Assembly (NCBI GenBank): GCA_022539475.1
Contig: VCMS01000176.1
Coordinates: 1-64,000, forward strand
Direction of reading: 5' to 3'
Length of the DNA stretch: 64,000 nucleotides
Source: Gracilaria domingensis
Taxonomy: Eukaryota; Rhodophyta; Florideophyceae; Gracilariales; Gracilariaceae
In this document: piece by piece, positions 10,157 to 20,900 of the stretch
Position numbering within the stretch: position 1 is the first letter of the stretch
How the letters are laid out: each line of letters opens with the position of its first letter
The notes under the pieces: generated by a model
Seen by the model: only the letters and a program-made list of their open reading frames with translations
Databases searched by the model: none
Told to the model about the DNA's origin: nothing
Program-made: the position numbers and the translations under genes

Positions 10157-13100
10157 GTACGGGAGTCTCCAATGGAGAGGCGCCCGAGTCGAGGTCTACG
10201 GCGCCCGAGGCGTCACCGCCTCGCTCCCAGGTCAAAATCCTTTCGAGGAAACAGACCGTCTTAGACGTGGACTCTACCACCATCGGTGTGTTACGTCGCC
10301 CGTGGATACGGTTCAGGAACAACCGGATCCCGGATCGAGTCATGGTAATGGCCAAGCGAAACTACAAGATATTTGCTGACCTTGGCCTATCCACCCAGTA
10401 TATGGTGCGTCATCTCTCTGTCTTGGATACAGGTGCTGGCCCCAACTTCATTGTTGAGTCGTTACTACCGCCGGAAGTCCGTTGTCGAATCCGCTCTGGA
10501 CCCGTCATGGACGTGGCAGATGCTAACAATAACCCGTTACAAACGGCTGGAATGGTTTCACTGATTGTCAGGATTGGTAACTGCATCGAGCAGGTAGAAT
10601 TCATCGTCTGCAAGACGCTCGCTGCCCCTGTCATTCTAGGGTGTGACTTCTGCGACAGATATGTCGAAGCCATACGACCGCGTGCGCGTGAAGTGGAAAT
10701 GGAAGATGGTTCGGTTGTACCGATTGTTCGTCGCTCATTACGCCGAGCGTCAGCTAAGCTGGTACCACTACCCGCTCCTCTACAGGATTCCTCACCTCCG
10801 AAGGAGTCGCCGAAGCTCCGCGTAGCGCGTGCAATTTCTATTCCGCCAGAATCCCAGGTTTGGGTTGATGTTACTGCCGCACCGCGTGGTTTGCGGGTTG
10901 TTCAACCATTGAACTCGTTATACGAGAAGTATCAGGTCGCGTTGGCGAACGGAGTTGTTCAAATCAACAGCGAACACCCCTTTCGGGTTATGTTGGCCAA
11001 CTTTGGCAAGAAGCCCCAGTATCTGGTGAAGAACCAAGTAATTGGTACTGTCTTACCGCACCCTACGGCGCTTATCCCTACAAAGGTGACTGCCGCCGAG
11101 ATGCTCGGGCTTGCTGAAGAACGCACTGGTTTGCTTCACCCTAAGGAGGGGGAGGGAGAATCGTCGCGCTCGTCTGCGTCGGACCCGTCCCAGACGGTTG
11201 AACACACGAATGACTCGGAAGCTAGGACCGTTCCTACGAGTTATGACGAGATTGACCCTATCAAGGAGTTAGAAGAATTGAATCTCGGTCATGTACCGGT
11301 TTCACACCGTGAGAAGTTGCGCAACATGTTGCGAGAGTTTACACCAATGTGGGATGGTTCCCTCGGAGAGGTTTCAACTACGGAACACCGGATTGACCTC
11401 CTGCCGGAGACCAAGCCGATTGCTCAGCACCCTTACAGGGCAGGCCCGAAAGCACGGGAAGAGGAAGAGTTTCAGATCAACAAAATGCTCCGCGCTGGCG
11501 TGATAGAACCGGCTCAGTCGCCATGGGCATCTCCAGTTGTACTGGCTCCGAAACCCGACGGGTCCTGGCGCTTTTGTATCGACTATCGTCGCTTGAACGA
11601 TGTCACCGTCAAAGACGTGTACCCCATACCTCGTATGGACGAGTATATCGACTCGCTTGGCGATGCTACTGTTTTCTCCACTTTGGATGCAAACTGGGGT
11701 TACTGGCAAGTACCAGTTAGACCGGAAGACCGTGACAAGACCGCGTTTACCTGTCATTCAGGACTATACCGCTTTAAGCGTATGCCGTTCGGGTTAACGA
11801 ACGCCCCCGCTACGTTTCAGCGTGCTCTGGACATTTTGTTAGCTCGCTTCAAATGGCGGAGTTGCTTGGTATACCTCGATGACATCATCGTGTTTTCCAA
11901 CAGTTTGGACGATCACCTCGAACATGTTCGGGAGATAATGACCGCTTTGCGGGATGCTGGAATTACTCTCAAATTGAGGAAGTGTGAGTTTTTCACTCAC
12001 TCAGTGAAGTATCTGGGCCATGTCATACGTCCAGGACGGTTACTGATCGAGGAAGCTCGCGTGAAGTCCCTCAAAGAGGCGAAGCACCCCACTACACAGA
12101 CAGAGCTACGCTCCTTTCTAGGGCTATGCAACGTTTATAGACGGTTCATTTCTCGCTTCGCGAAGATCGCGGGACCGCTCAACGAACTCCTGAAGAAGGG
12201 ACAACCGCCCAAATTGGGACCACTTACCCCCACGCAAGTGGAGGCCTTCAACTCTCTTAAAGAGGCTGTTACCACGGCACCCGTGTTAGCGTTACCAAAG
12301 AACGGGTTGCCGTACACCGTGGATACGGATTCGAGCGATTACCAAATTGGCTGCGCTCTCTTTCAGACTACACCCGAAGGGGAACGCAAACCAATTGGCT
12401 ATTGGTCTCGTACACTCAACGTGCACGAGCGCAATTACTCGGTATCCGAGAAGGAGTGTCTCGCCATGGTATGGGCTTTGCAGACTCTACGACCATATCT
12501 TATGGGTGTGCACTTTACCGTCAATACGGACCATTCCGCCTTGCGTTGGTTAATGTCAGTCACGGAGCCTTCCGGACGCTTAATGCGTTGGCGTCTTCGG
12601 CTTGCCGAGTTTGACTACGAGGTCACCTATAAGAAGGGTTGTTTGAACGCGCAAGCGGATGCTCTTTCACGTCTAGGAACTGAAGGTGAAGCTTTACCCG
12701 TCGATGACGAGGATGAAGATATCCCCTGTTTCCTCATGGAGGAGGGTGATGAAGACTACGACATCGTGTCGGACGACATCTGTGATGATTTGCTCGTCGC
12801 AGACGGTGAAGACCCGGAATCCGGTACATTCGTCCCCATTACTCCAGAAGAGCTGGTGCGGGAACAGCAATCTGACCCGTTCTGTACGAGGATACGCTCC
12901 CAAATTAATGGTGGTGCTAACATCCCGTTCGGGGTCAACACACAAGGTTACCTCGTCAGAGTGGTTCGTTCTGCCCCACAGATTGTGGTTCCTCACTCCT
13001 TACAAACAAGGGTATTGCATCTCTCCCATCACTCGCGGATGGCTTCCCATCCGGGTGCTAAGCGGTTATACACGACACTGCGTCGGGATTTCTACTGGCC

Positions 13101-15687
13101 CGCGTTAGCGTTGGACTGCTACACCACCGTGAAGGCGTGTACACATTGTGCTCGCGAGCGAGTTAAACAGCGTCGCCATGCGAAGAAACTAACACTTTTC
13201 CCCGCAAGGGCGCCGTTGGAGTTTATTGCCATCGATATACTCGGCGAGTTCTTGCGTACTTCCCGAGGAAATCGGTTCTTACTCGTTATTACGGATAGAT
13301 TCAGTAAGCTAGTCCGGACAGTTCCGTTGAAGTCGATTACAGCACGCAGTGTTGCGGAGGCATTCGTTCGCCATTGGGTTATGGTCTACGGTCCCCCGGT
13401 CAATCTCCTCTCAGATAATGGTCCGCAGTTTACTGCACGTTTCTTCCAGGATGTCTGTCGGATACTCGACGTGAAGAATCTCTTCACGACGACGTATCAT
13501 CCCCAATGCAATGGGCAAGTCGAACGGTTTAACCGGACAATGCTCTCCGCATTGCGGGCTTATACAGTTGAACACCCGAAAACTTGGGATCTCTACACGG
13601 ATACCGTGACGTATGCGTATAATACGCAAGTTCACAGAGTAACTGGTTTATCGCCCTTTGAGCTCGTGCTCTCACGGACACCACCGCCAGTTGCGGTTGA
13701 ACCATCAGCAAAGCTGGATACGTCACCGTCAATACGGGATCACTACTTGCAATGGAAGCAGTGGTTATCCGCAATGGTACCTGTCGCCAGGTCGTCAATG
13801 GCGAAAGCACAACACGCTTACAAGCGGAACTTTGATGCCCGGGTACGGAGACCACTACCGCCACTGAAAGTGGGAAACCTCGCCTTTGTCAGGAAGGAGT
13901 ACTACAACCCTGAAAAGGAGCGGCGCCACAAGCTTTCACCCATCGCTGATGGTCCGTACCGCGTTGTCAGCGTGAACAAGGACACAGCCGTACTGGAAGT
14001 TGGTGACGCTCATGAGCGTTTCTCCCGCGATCGCGTGGTAAGAGGTCCAACCGTTCACACGGAAGTACTTTCGGACACACAGCAGGAAGCTGGACAGACA
14101 GAGAACCGAGGAACCTCGTCGCAGAACACTACACCCACTGTGGGGCTCCGTCACCCAACACGGGGTCTCGCAGATGTACCGATTATATCGTCGCAAGCCG
14201 AGGTATCGGAACATACACCGCTGGTGAAATCGCGTTTCACAGCGTCTGTTACACCGTCAACTGACGTGATGACTGCTCCCTGTAACGCTCCACCTAAGGA
14301 GGGGGAGGGGAATTCACGCGTTGTCGCGGAGAGTGAGTCACCGGTGTCGCTACCGTCGCAGCACCGTGATTTACGGGAAAGTAATGAAGCAGAGGCAGAG
14401 TCGCCTCAGGACACCGTCGAAGACGTAGTTGCTACGGACACCACTGTCAGTGGGAAGGATCACCCGCTGTCGCGTGTTGAAGTCGCGAAGGACGCGCCGC
14501 AGTCGGCCGCTGTCGCGCAGAACTCTGCGGAGGATACACAACCTTCCACGAAGGATCGCGACCTTCGGGAAGGACACCGCACGCAACGAACGGACTCAAG
14601 GTTGTCCCAGGATACTGGTATTGCTCACCCATCTGGGGAATTGTCACAGGAACACGCGCCCATCGTCGCACGGACGCAGGACGCGGAGCATGCTCTCGTT
14701 CGCGAAGTTTCCACGGCAAGGCCGGAAGTTGATCAAGAACACCCGACTTCTCGGCAGAGCAAGGCTACAGCGAAGCTGGATACTGTATCACGGAGTATTT
14801 CGGACGCGCAGTCGCCGCATTCCGCCGCTGACGACCGCCGCAAACCGCCTTCGCAGGCGCGCTGTAGGGAAGTCACGGCAGATCCCGGTACCTTAGACAC
14901 TGCAGAGCAGGAAGAAGAGGAGACGCTCGCTGAAGCGAAGATCACACACCCCGGTTCGGGTAATGGTAGTGCACCGTTGCACCCAGCCGTGGGGAAGTCG
15001 CAAGTCGCACGTCATGACGTTTCGCTAAGTCATGACGGCGCACCGCTCTTTGGAGATACGGATTACAGCCCTGATTTAGGGAAAACGCACACTGCAGCTG
15101 CAGGAGCGCTTGCGCACCACAAATCTTGGGGCGCGCAGCGCGCCCCACACAATGGGCCAGTCACAGCTCGTGGCAGTGCCACCACCGCGAACCGTCGCGT
15201 GTCTTCACGTGAACCGGCACGTGCCGTGGTGAACAATCCGCCTCCGCGTCCGCCTTCACCGTCAAGACGGGAACTATCGCGTGAACTAGCCGTTCGCGGA
15301 CCCGCCGAAGCGGCGAAGCTGCTTGAAGAAGCCCGGAAACGGGAAACGAACACTCAGCAGAGGGCAAATCCACCGCCGAAGGCGTCAGGAGAAACTCACA
15401 GCACCGCTGGTCACGAAGTTACGGCACCGCCGCAGCGCGCTGACGACCCTTCGCAGGAAGAGCTCGAGCGGGGCGTATACTCGAAAGAGTTCGTCGTAGA
15501 CCACATCGTGGGACACAGTTGGAATCCGAAGGGGTATGTTCAGTACCAGGTACGCTGGTATGGCTATCCGCCGTCGCGGGATTCGGACGAACCCGTGGAG
15601 CACTTACCCCGATCGAAGATCGTGCAGTACCATCGTCGAACTAACACGGCGTTGCCGGCTAACCTACATCAAGCGATGGTCGGATAA
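10132..15687 (+). CDS. pol: Pol of the gypsy chromovirus: PR-RT-RH-IN-chromodomain
   Basis: This frame lies in the -1 register and overlaps the last bases of gag, so expression by -1 frameshifting, known in the family, is likely. It is open from 10132 to TAA at 15687. Protease motif VLDTGAGPNF is near 10425. Reverse transcriptase covers about 11430-11990, with YLDDIIVFS near 11868. RNase H (DTDSSDYQIG) is near 12318. Integrase has an HHCC zinc finger near 13020-13155, catalytic Asp in AIDILGEF and SDNGPQF, and Glu in NGQVERFNR. A low-complexity spacer of about 450 residues follows. A C-terminal chromodomain (YVQYQVRWYGY) lies at about 15475-15650 and presumably directs integration to marked chromatin. 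Confidence 0.95.
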   Translation, partial: NGWNSVKLSTGVSNGEAPESRSTAPEASPPRSQVKILSRKQTVLDVDSTTIGVLRRPWIRFRNNRIPDRVMVMAKRNYKIFADLGLSTQYMVRHLSVLDTGAGPNFIVESLLPPEVRCRIRSGPVMDVADANNNPLQTAGMVSLIVRIGNCIEQVEFIVCKTLAAPVILGCDFCDRYVEAIRPRAREVEMEDGSVVPIVRRSLRRASAKLVPLPAPLQDSSPPKESPKLRVARAISIPPESQVWVDVTAAPRGLRVVQPLNSLYEKYQVALANGVVQINSEHPFRVMLANFGKKPQYLVKNQVIGTVLPHPTALIPTKVTAAEMLGLAEERTGLLHPKEGEGESSRSSASDPSQTVEHTNDSEARTVPTSYDEIDPIKELEELNLGHVPVSHREKLRNMLREFTPMWDGSLGEVSTTEHRIDLLPETKPIAQHPYRAGPKAREEEEFQINKMLRAGVIEPAQSPWASPVVLAPKPDGSWRFCIDYRRLNDVTVKDVYPIPRMDEYIDSLGDATVFSTLDANWGYWQVPVRPEDRDKTAFTCHSGLYRFKRMPFGLTNAPATFQRALDILLARFKWRSCLVYLDDIIVFSNSLDDHLEHVREIMTALRDAGITLKLRKCEFFTHSVKYLGHVIRPGRLLIEEARVKSLKEAKHPTTQTELRSFLGLCNVYRRFISRFAKIAGPLNELLKKGQPPKLGPLTPTQVEAFNSLKEAVTTAPVLALPKNGLPYTVDTDSSDYQIGCALFQTTPEGERKPIGYWSRTLNVHERNYSVSEKECLAMVWALQTLRPYLMGVHFTVNTDHSALRWLMSVTEPSGRLMRWRLRLAEFDYEVTYKKGCLNAQADALSRLGTEGEALPVDDEDEDIPCFLMEEGDEDYDIVSDDICDDLLVADGEDPESGTFVPITPEELVREQQSDPFCTRIRSQINGGANIPFGVNTQGYLVRVVRSAPQIVVPHSLQTRVLHLSHHSRMASHPGAKRLYTTLRRDFYWPALALDCYTTVKACTHCARERVKQRRHAKKLTLFPARAPLEFIAIDILGEFLRTSRGNRFLLVITDRFSKLVRTVPLKSITARSVAEAFVRHWVMVYGPPVNLLSDNGPQFTARFFQDVCRILDVKNLFTTTYHPQCNGQVERFNRTMLSALRAYTVEHPKTWDLYTDTVTYAYNTQVHRVTGLSPFELVLSRTPPPVAVEPSAKLDTSPSIRDHYLQWKQWLSAMVPVARSSMAKAQHAYKRNFDARVRRPLPPLKVGNLAFVRKEYYNPEKERRHKLSPIADGPYRVVSVNKDTAVLEVGDAHERFSRDRVVRGPTVHTEVLSDTQQEAGQTENRGTSSQNTTPTVGLRHPTRGLADVPIISSQAEVSEHTPLVKSRFTASVTPSTDVMTAPCNAPPKEGEGNSRVVAESESPVSLPSQHRDLRESNEAEAESPQDTVEDVVATDTTVSGKDHPLSRVEVAKDAPQSAAVAQNSAEDTQPSTKDRDLREGHRTQRTDSRLSQDTGIAHPSGELSQEHAPIVARTQDAEHALVREVSTARPEVDQEHPTSRQSKATAKLDTVSRSISDAQSPHSAADDRRKPPSQARCREVTADPGTLDTAEQEEEETLAEAKITHPGSGNGSAPLHPAVGKSQVARHDVSLSHDGAPLFGDTDYSPDLGKTHTAAAGALAHHKSWGAQRAPHNGPVTARGSATTANRRVSSREPARAVVNNPPPRPPSPSRRELSRELAVRGPAEAAKLLEEARKRETNTQQRANPPPKASGETHSTAGHEVTAPPQRADDPSQEELERGVYSKEFVVDHIVGHSWNPKGYVQYQVRWYGYPPSRDSDEPVEHLPRSKIVQYHRRTNTALPANLHQAMVG

Positions 15688-18018
15688 CACACGTCGTTGG
15701 AGACGGAGGCGTATCGCGTACCGCGCACGAACGGTTCTACGAACGACAACACTCAATCGAGGAACACTGCGACAACCTCCAGAGGAGTACTGTACCGCTA
15801 CTCGCGTGGTGAGGAGACACTCTAGGAAGAAGAGAGTTGAGTTCAAGATCAGTTATGCCCTCAGGTGAGGAGAAGTTTAGTTGCACTCTGAAGAGGATGA
15901 AGTACACTCGGAAGAAGAATGAAGACTCTATGGAGAGGAATTGTCATTCAGATGCGAAGTTATGAAGAAGGAGTTTCACATGTGACTCTCACCCATGTGG
16001 GGTCACTTGGTTGCTCGCATTTTGCGGTTGGAATCCGACTCATGTCGTGTCTAATCGCTATTCAATCGTTTTCGATGTTGTTTACCTGTTAGGTTTTTTG
16101 TCCAGCTTGCGGGTTCGCTACTACCATAGTGGACCGCAATCACGGTTTTTCCCTAGCAGAAGGGTGTACAATTTCCGTGTACATCATGTGTATCTACCGG
16201 TTTGATCACCTTTTGCCATTTTCGAGGAGCACCGCTCGTTCGTTTGGCTTTCACGTTGAACAGGGTTCGTTCTCGTCAGTGACGGTCTTTGCACGTTTCA
16301 CGGTTCTCACTGCACGCCACATGCGGCCGAGGTTCGAAACCGTCACGCATATTGCGGAAGAACCCCGATCTTCATCGGTTATCATCACCTTTGTAAGGGT
16401 TCGTCACTCTCGTGGTCGAGGATAGTTTCTGGTTAACCGATATCTCTGGAGCTTCGTTTGCGCCCGCACTGCGGCCTATCATTCCATCTCACCGTTTGCA
16501 CGGGTTTTCGAAAGCTTACCGAGACGTTCTCGTGAGTTCTGCACGGTACGGGACCGGAAGATACACATCTTGTTGAAGGATCATTGTTGTTTTGCGACCC
16601 ATTTTTATGGTGTCATTTGTTGTCTCAGCCTTGCTGGTGTGTTTGATTTTGGGTTTCACGAACCCTCTGTGAGGTCTAGTGACTGCCCTCGGTAGAGGTT
16701 GAACCTCGATTAAGGTCTAGTACGCCGTCATCCGGTTGAAAGTTTTCACGGATTACCGGTTTAATTGCTGCTGTCAACGACTTTCGACCACGTCTACTAC
16801 TGTTCACTCCGTTGTGGAGGCCGTCTTTTACGCTTCTGCGGTCTCTGGTACAGCCGCACAAGGCGTTGGTATCGATTACCAGTCGTTTCTGGTCTTTTTC
16901 GCGGTTCTCCGATGTCGGGTGTATCACCTCTACAGTACCTTGCGAGGGTCATCTGCAAAAGACCCGTAACTCGGTGAATACTGGCTCGTTTCTTCAACGG
17001 TTTTGTACCAGTAGTCACTGAATGTATACAAACACTTTGGCGGAAACCGAACGCAATTGTCTTGAAGAACTTTGGAGCTACGGCACCGTTTCGGTTCAAC
17101 AATCTATTTTTAGACCGCATTTTTGTCAACTGAAATGGGTCGGGCTTTCCCACTTAGTGGTGTTCAATCCCAACAGTTTTGTTGTCAAATGAAAGCTCTG
17201 ATTCTCAGGAGTTCTCCGATGTATCGGGTTTGTTCAGAGCGTAGCTGGTTCAAAAGTTATGGCGACTACAATTTTTCGGGTATGTCAAATTCCCAAGTTC
17301 TTTGTGTGAAGTTTCCGAAACGTCGTCGGCAGCGTTGATTCGACAATGTCGTAACTTCTGAACCCATCTAGAGACTACGTGCCGCTTGATTGCGTGATGT
17401 GAGCGACCGTATAACGGGACGGTGGACCTCGGAGAGGAAGGAATTGGGCAGGAAAAGGTCGCTACTGTACTGGGTGACCTTGGATCGCGCTTGTCGATTC
17501 CACAGTGTGGCAACCGCCCCTGAAAGGGAAAATAGGCGCCTCAGAGAGGTATAGCACCGGAACCCCGGGACAGTGAACGAAGTTCAGGAGGACCGCTCCC
17601 GTTCGGGTGTGTCGAGCGTTGCTGCAGCACTGCTTGGCAGGAAGTCGGCTCGCCGTACTGCGGGCAAGGGCACCGTCAAGGACGTTGGTTGCGCACCCAC
17701 TAGAGAAGCCCAAACGCATATCGCGCGGGCTCCAGGACCGTTATTGGGCGTGAATGAAACGCAGTGAACCCCAATCTGGGCGTGCTGCAACCATTTTCAC
17801 GACGATGTCGGGAACGTTATGGCACGTCGATAGACGGTGATCGCAACTTCATAGGAGGTACAGGACGACGCATATAGACCCAGAAACGGGTAAGATGGCG
17901 CAAATTCATCACGATCGCTCGCAGATACCGCTCTTGCAGGTGGATGCACAACGTTGTTGGTTTGTCCGGTGCTTCAACCGTCATGAAGACGTAGTGTTCG
18001 CACCTCAGGAGGGGGATA
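15688..18018 (+). other. Long 3' non-coding region of the gypsy chromovirus, with polypurine tract
   Basis: 2.3 kb between the pol stop and the 3' LTR contain no long frame on either strand. Just before the LTR is a purine-rich run (AGGAGGGGGAT, about 18007-18017) that fits the polypurine tract for plus-strand priming. The equivalent stretch of the older relative holds an antisense protein-like region that I do not find here. Confidence 0.7.
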
Positions 18019-18781
18019 TGTAGAGCCACGCTTTATGCGGTATTTGCTCGCTTTTGGTGTGAAATCACTGCCCCTGCAGTGCAGTGGAGGTCGGGGACTC
18101 TGGTGAGGTTGGCACAGCATTGCTGGATGGCTACACACGTGTATGGACGGTTGGCACCCAACTTTGGGATATTCTAGATATTTATTATTTATTTTAGTTA
18201 GCCCGGTTGCACACTTGACAGTGGCACTCTACACTACTTAGTAGGTTGAGCTGCACCCATTGTCGGGGAAGTAAACGGACTAACCGAGTGTTCGGCTCTG
18301 ATGTTTCACCCTTGGTGACCGATATCCTCCTCCCGGAGAGTCGGCACCTTGTGCAGGGCTCATCATCCGCCTCGCGGCATCATTAACACCACTACCGCTT
18401 TCGCGTGTTTACTTTGTGTGTGTTTTCTTTATTTCTGTCCCTGTTATACAGGTAGCACTACTTGGTGTACCGGTGCATACCGTTCGTGGCTCGACACACT
18501 CGCGTGGGCTATTACCGCTCTCGCGTGTCATCGCCACACTCGTGGGTACCGCGTGCTACGCACGTGACGCTACTGCCGACTTGTGTCGTGTGTTCTCTAC
18601 CGCTGGACGCTTCTTCTTCGCCGCTTCGCTCCCTCCATTACTTGGGAAGGGTCGACCCCGGTCTTACACCCGGCATTGCCGTCTCGTACCTGTGGGAGCG
18701 CTCTACTGCTGTGCTCGCCTCTTGAGAGAGGGTCTGAACCGCCTTTGCGTGTCTTTCCCCATCGCTGGGTTTTGCACAACA
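18019..18781 (+). repeat. 3' LTR of the gypsy chromovirus
   Basis: 763 bp with the same sequence as the 5' LTR as far as I can compare by eye. Its downstream edge is set by the second ATTAA. Confidence 0.95.
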
Positions 18782-18786
18782 ATTAA
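18782..18786. repeat. Target-site duplication ATTAA, right copy
   Basis: Matches ATTAA at 6864-6868 directly outside the other LTR. The Harbinger reading frame continues through it. Confidence 0.9.
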
Positions 18787-19468
18787 GATAAGGAAACCTA
18801 GAAAGTTTCTAGCAAAGTACTGATGCAGGAAAGGATATTATGCGTTGCCGGTGCAAGCTGTTGTTGATGCGCGAGGCCAGTTTTTGTTTGTATCGGCAAT
18901 GTGTGTCGGGTCGAAACATGACTCATTGGCATTGGCAGCTTCAAAGCTTTTTTAATTTTTCTGCCATTTAGGTGAAGCATTTTGGATTGTAGGGGATGAG
19001 GCATATGTTTGTACCGATACCTTGTTAACTCCAATACCGTCGTCGCAAATACGTACATGCTAGGAGAAGGCGCTCAATTTCTATCTTTCTTCGCTGCGTG
19101 TTCACGCGGAACAAGCGTTTGGGCGTCTGGTAGCAAGATGGAGAATGTTGCAGAGAACACTACAGTTTAATATGACAAAAAATGCAAGCATTGTGGTTCT
19201 CTGTATGAAGCTGCAAAACGTTTGCATAGAAGGGGACGAGGGGCTACCTGGATTTTCTGTCCAGGAGCTGGAGGATTTTAACAAGGAGGTACAGAAATGG
19301 TATTCAGATTGCAAGGACAGCTTGAGATCCATGGTTTCTGACAATGAGGGGCAATGTTCGGCTTTATTTGCAGAATGTTGTACCACAAGAATGGAGCAGA
19401 TGGTGAGGATAATGAAGTCGCGTCAACTGCTACGTCCTGAATTGACAGATGATCCCGTTCCGTTCTAA
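18782..19468 (+). pseudogene. Harbinger (PIF) transposase, 3' part
   Basis: This continues the transposase after the gypsy insertion. Recognisable phrases are RKGYYALPVQAVVDARG, FLFVSAMCVGSKHDSLAL (the usual GSxHDS block), FWIVGDEAYVCTDTLLTP (second catalytic Asp in GDEAY) and VHAEQAFGRLVARW (third acidic residue, Glu). The tail MTKNASIVVLCMKLQNVCIE is also typical. The frame then runs to a stop at 19468. Independently of the LTR insertion, the gene was already decaying. An in-frame stop sits between FLAKY and CRKGYY (~18822), another follows AASKLF (~18950), and a third follows SSQIRTC, so the transposase was probably dead before the gypsy element arrived. Terminal repeats of the Harbinger element were not identified. 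Confidence 0.85.
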
Positions 19469-19714
19469 GCTTCCTTAAATGAACTTCACACATGAAGTCC
19501 CAAAGCGTTAACATAGTTTGCCGCAACGCTTGCATACAAAGAACCCCGTTTAGACTATTACAGCGCAGCCGTTGCTTTCGTACTCCAGATCGGCCTTGGG
19601 CAGATTTTACAGCTTCGTCGCCGTTGTCGATACAGCTGAGAGCAGTTGAAGCTGTCCTAACCGCCGTAGTAATCTGCCCATCACATCGGTCTACCTGGTC
19701 ACAATGCTGACGGT
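19469..19714. other. Harbinger 3' flank, nothing recognised
   Basis: A short stretch between the transposase stop and the minisatellite. Frames on both strands lack recognisable motifs. Confidence 0.4.
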
Positions 19715-20900
19715 GCGGTGGAGAACGGTGGGCGGTGGCGGGCGCGGTGGCGGGCGCCACAGCGGCAGCGTGGCAGAGAACGGTGCGGTGGCAGGCGCGA
19801 CGACAGCGGCGTAGCGGAGAACCCTGTGTGGCGGCGGGCATCACGGCGGCGGCGCGGGCGGAGAACAGTGTGCGATGGCGGCAGCGGGCGGTGCGGGCGG
19901 AGCCTTGCGGTAGCGGCTCATGGCGGCGCGGCGAAGAATGTGTGAGGTGATGGTGCGCGCTGGTTGCGCCGCACCAAGAACGGAGTGATGTGGCAGGCGC
20001 CTTGGCGGTAGTGGCGCGCCGGAGAACATTGTGCGATAGCGGGCGGCGCGGCGGCGGAGGTGTGTCGGAAAACGCTGTGTGGTGGGTGGCGCTGCGGCAG
20101 CAGCGGCGTGGCGGAGAATTGCGCGCGTTGGCGGGGTGCGCGGCGGCAGCGGCGTGGCAGATAGCGATGTGCGGTTACAGATGCGGTGGCGGCGGGGGCG
20201 CGGCGGAGAACATTTTGCGCTGGGGGGCGCCACGGTGCCAGCAGCGTTGGCAGAGAACAGTGCGCGTTGGCCCGCCCCCGGTGGCAGCGGCGTGGAAGAG
20301 AAGGATGTATTGTGGCAGGCGCCGCGGCAGCTTGGCGGAGAACGCTGTGCGGTGGTGGGCGCCGCGGCGGCAGCGGCGCGGCAGAGAACGATCTTCGGTT
20401 AAAGGCGCTGCGGCGGAGGCAGCGGCGCGGCAGAGAACGATCTTCGGTTAAAGGCGCTGCGGCGGCGGCGCCGCGGCGGAGAAAATTGTGCGATGAAGGG
20501 CGCTGCGGCGGCAGTGTCGTGGCGGAGAACGGTGCGCGTTAGCGGGACCCAGGTTGCAGCGGCGTGGAGTAGAACGATGTGTGGTGGCTGGCGCCGCAGC
20601 AGGGCGGCACAGAACGCTGTGCGGTGGCGGCCGGAACGGCGGCAGCGCCCTGGCAGGGAACGATTTTCGGTTAAAGGCGCCTCCGTTGCGGCGCCGCGGG
20701 GGAGAACATTTTGCGGTGGCGAGATCCGCGGTGGCAGCTGCGTCGCAGGAAACAGTGTGCGGTGCCGGGCGCTGCGTCGGTGGCAATGTGGCAGAGAACG
20801 ATGTGTGGTGTCGAGCACCACGGCGGCAGCAGCGTGGCGTTGAGCGCTGTGCTGTGGCGGGCGCCGCAGCGGCGGCGGCGCAGCAGATAACAGCGCACGG
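19715..20900. repeat. GC-rich minisatellite, about 45-bp unit, some 25 copies
   Basis: A degenerate tandem array. Each unit has a GAGAAC-like box (for example at 19721, 19775, 19817, 19861, 20252, 20385, 20433, 20525, 20795) followed by TGTGCGGTGGCGGGCGCC and a (CGG)n/GCAGCGG run. Spacing is mostly 41-48 bp, close to a multiple of three, so several frames on both strands stay open for 100-200 codons. Those frames differ in every register and show no protein-like constraint, so I treat them as composition artefacts. The (CGG)n content should favour hairpin or quadruplex structures. Confidence 0.8.

Larger units (their letters stand above)
6869..18781 (+). mobile_element. Ty3/gypsy chromovirus, full length, looks whole and young
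   Basis: An 11.9-kb LTR retrotransposon with two 763-bp LTRs that look identical by eye, a 5-bp target duplication, a primer-binding site, separate gag and pol frames, and a purine-rich tract before the 3' LTR. Pol order is protease, reverse transcriptase, RNase H, integrase, which defines Ty3/gypsy; a C-terminal chromodomain places it among chromoviruses. No breaks are visible. It is inserted in a Harbinger transposase gene. Identical LTRs imply a recent insertion. A degraded relative on the minus strand lies at 27476-39414. Confidence 0.95.

Noticed and set aside
19715-20900. CRISPR-like array
   Set aside because: Units are degenerate and contiguous, without constant repeats separated by unique spacers. 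The window is eukaryotic.
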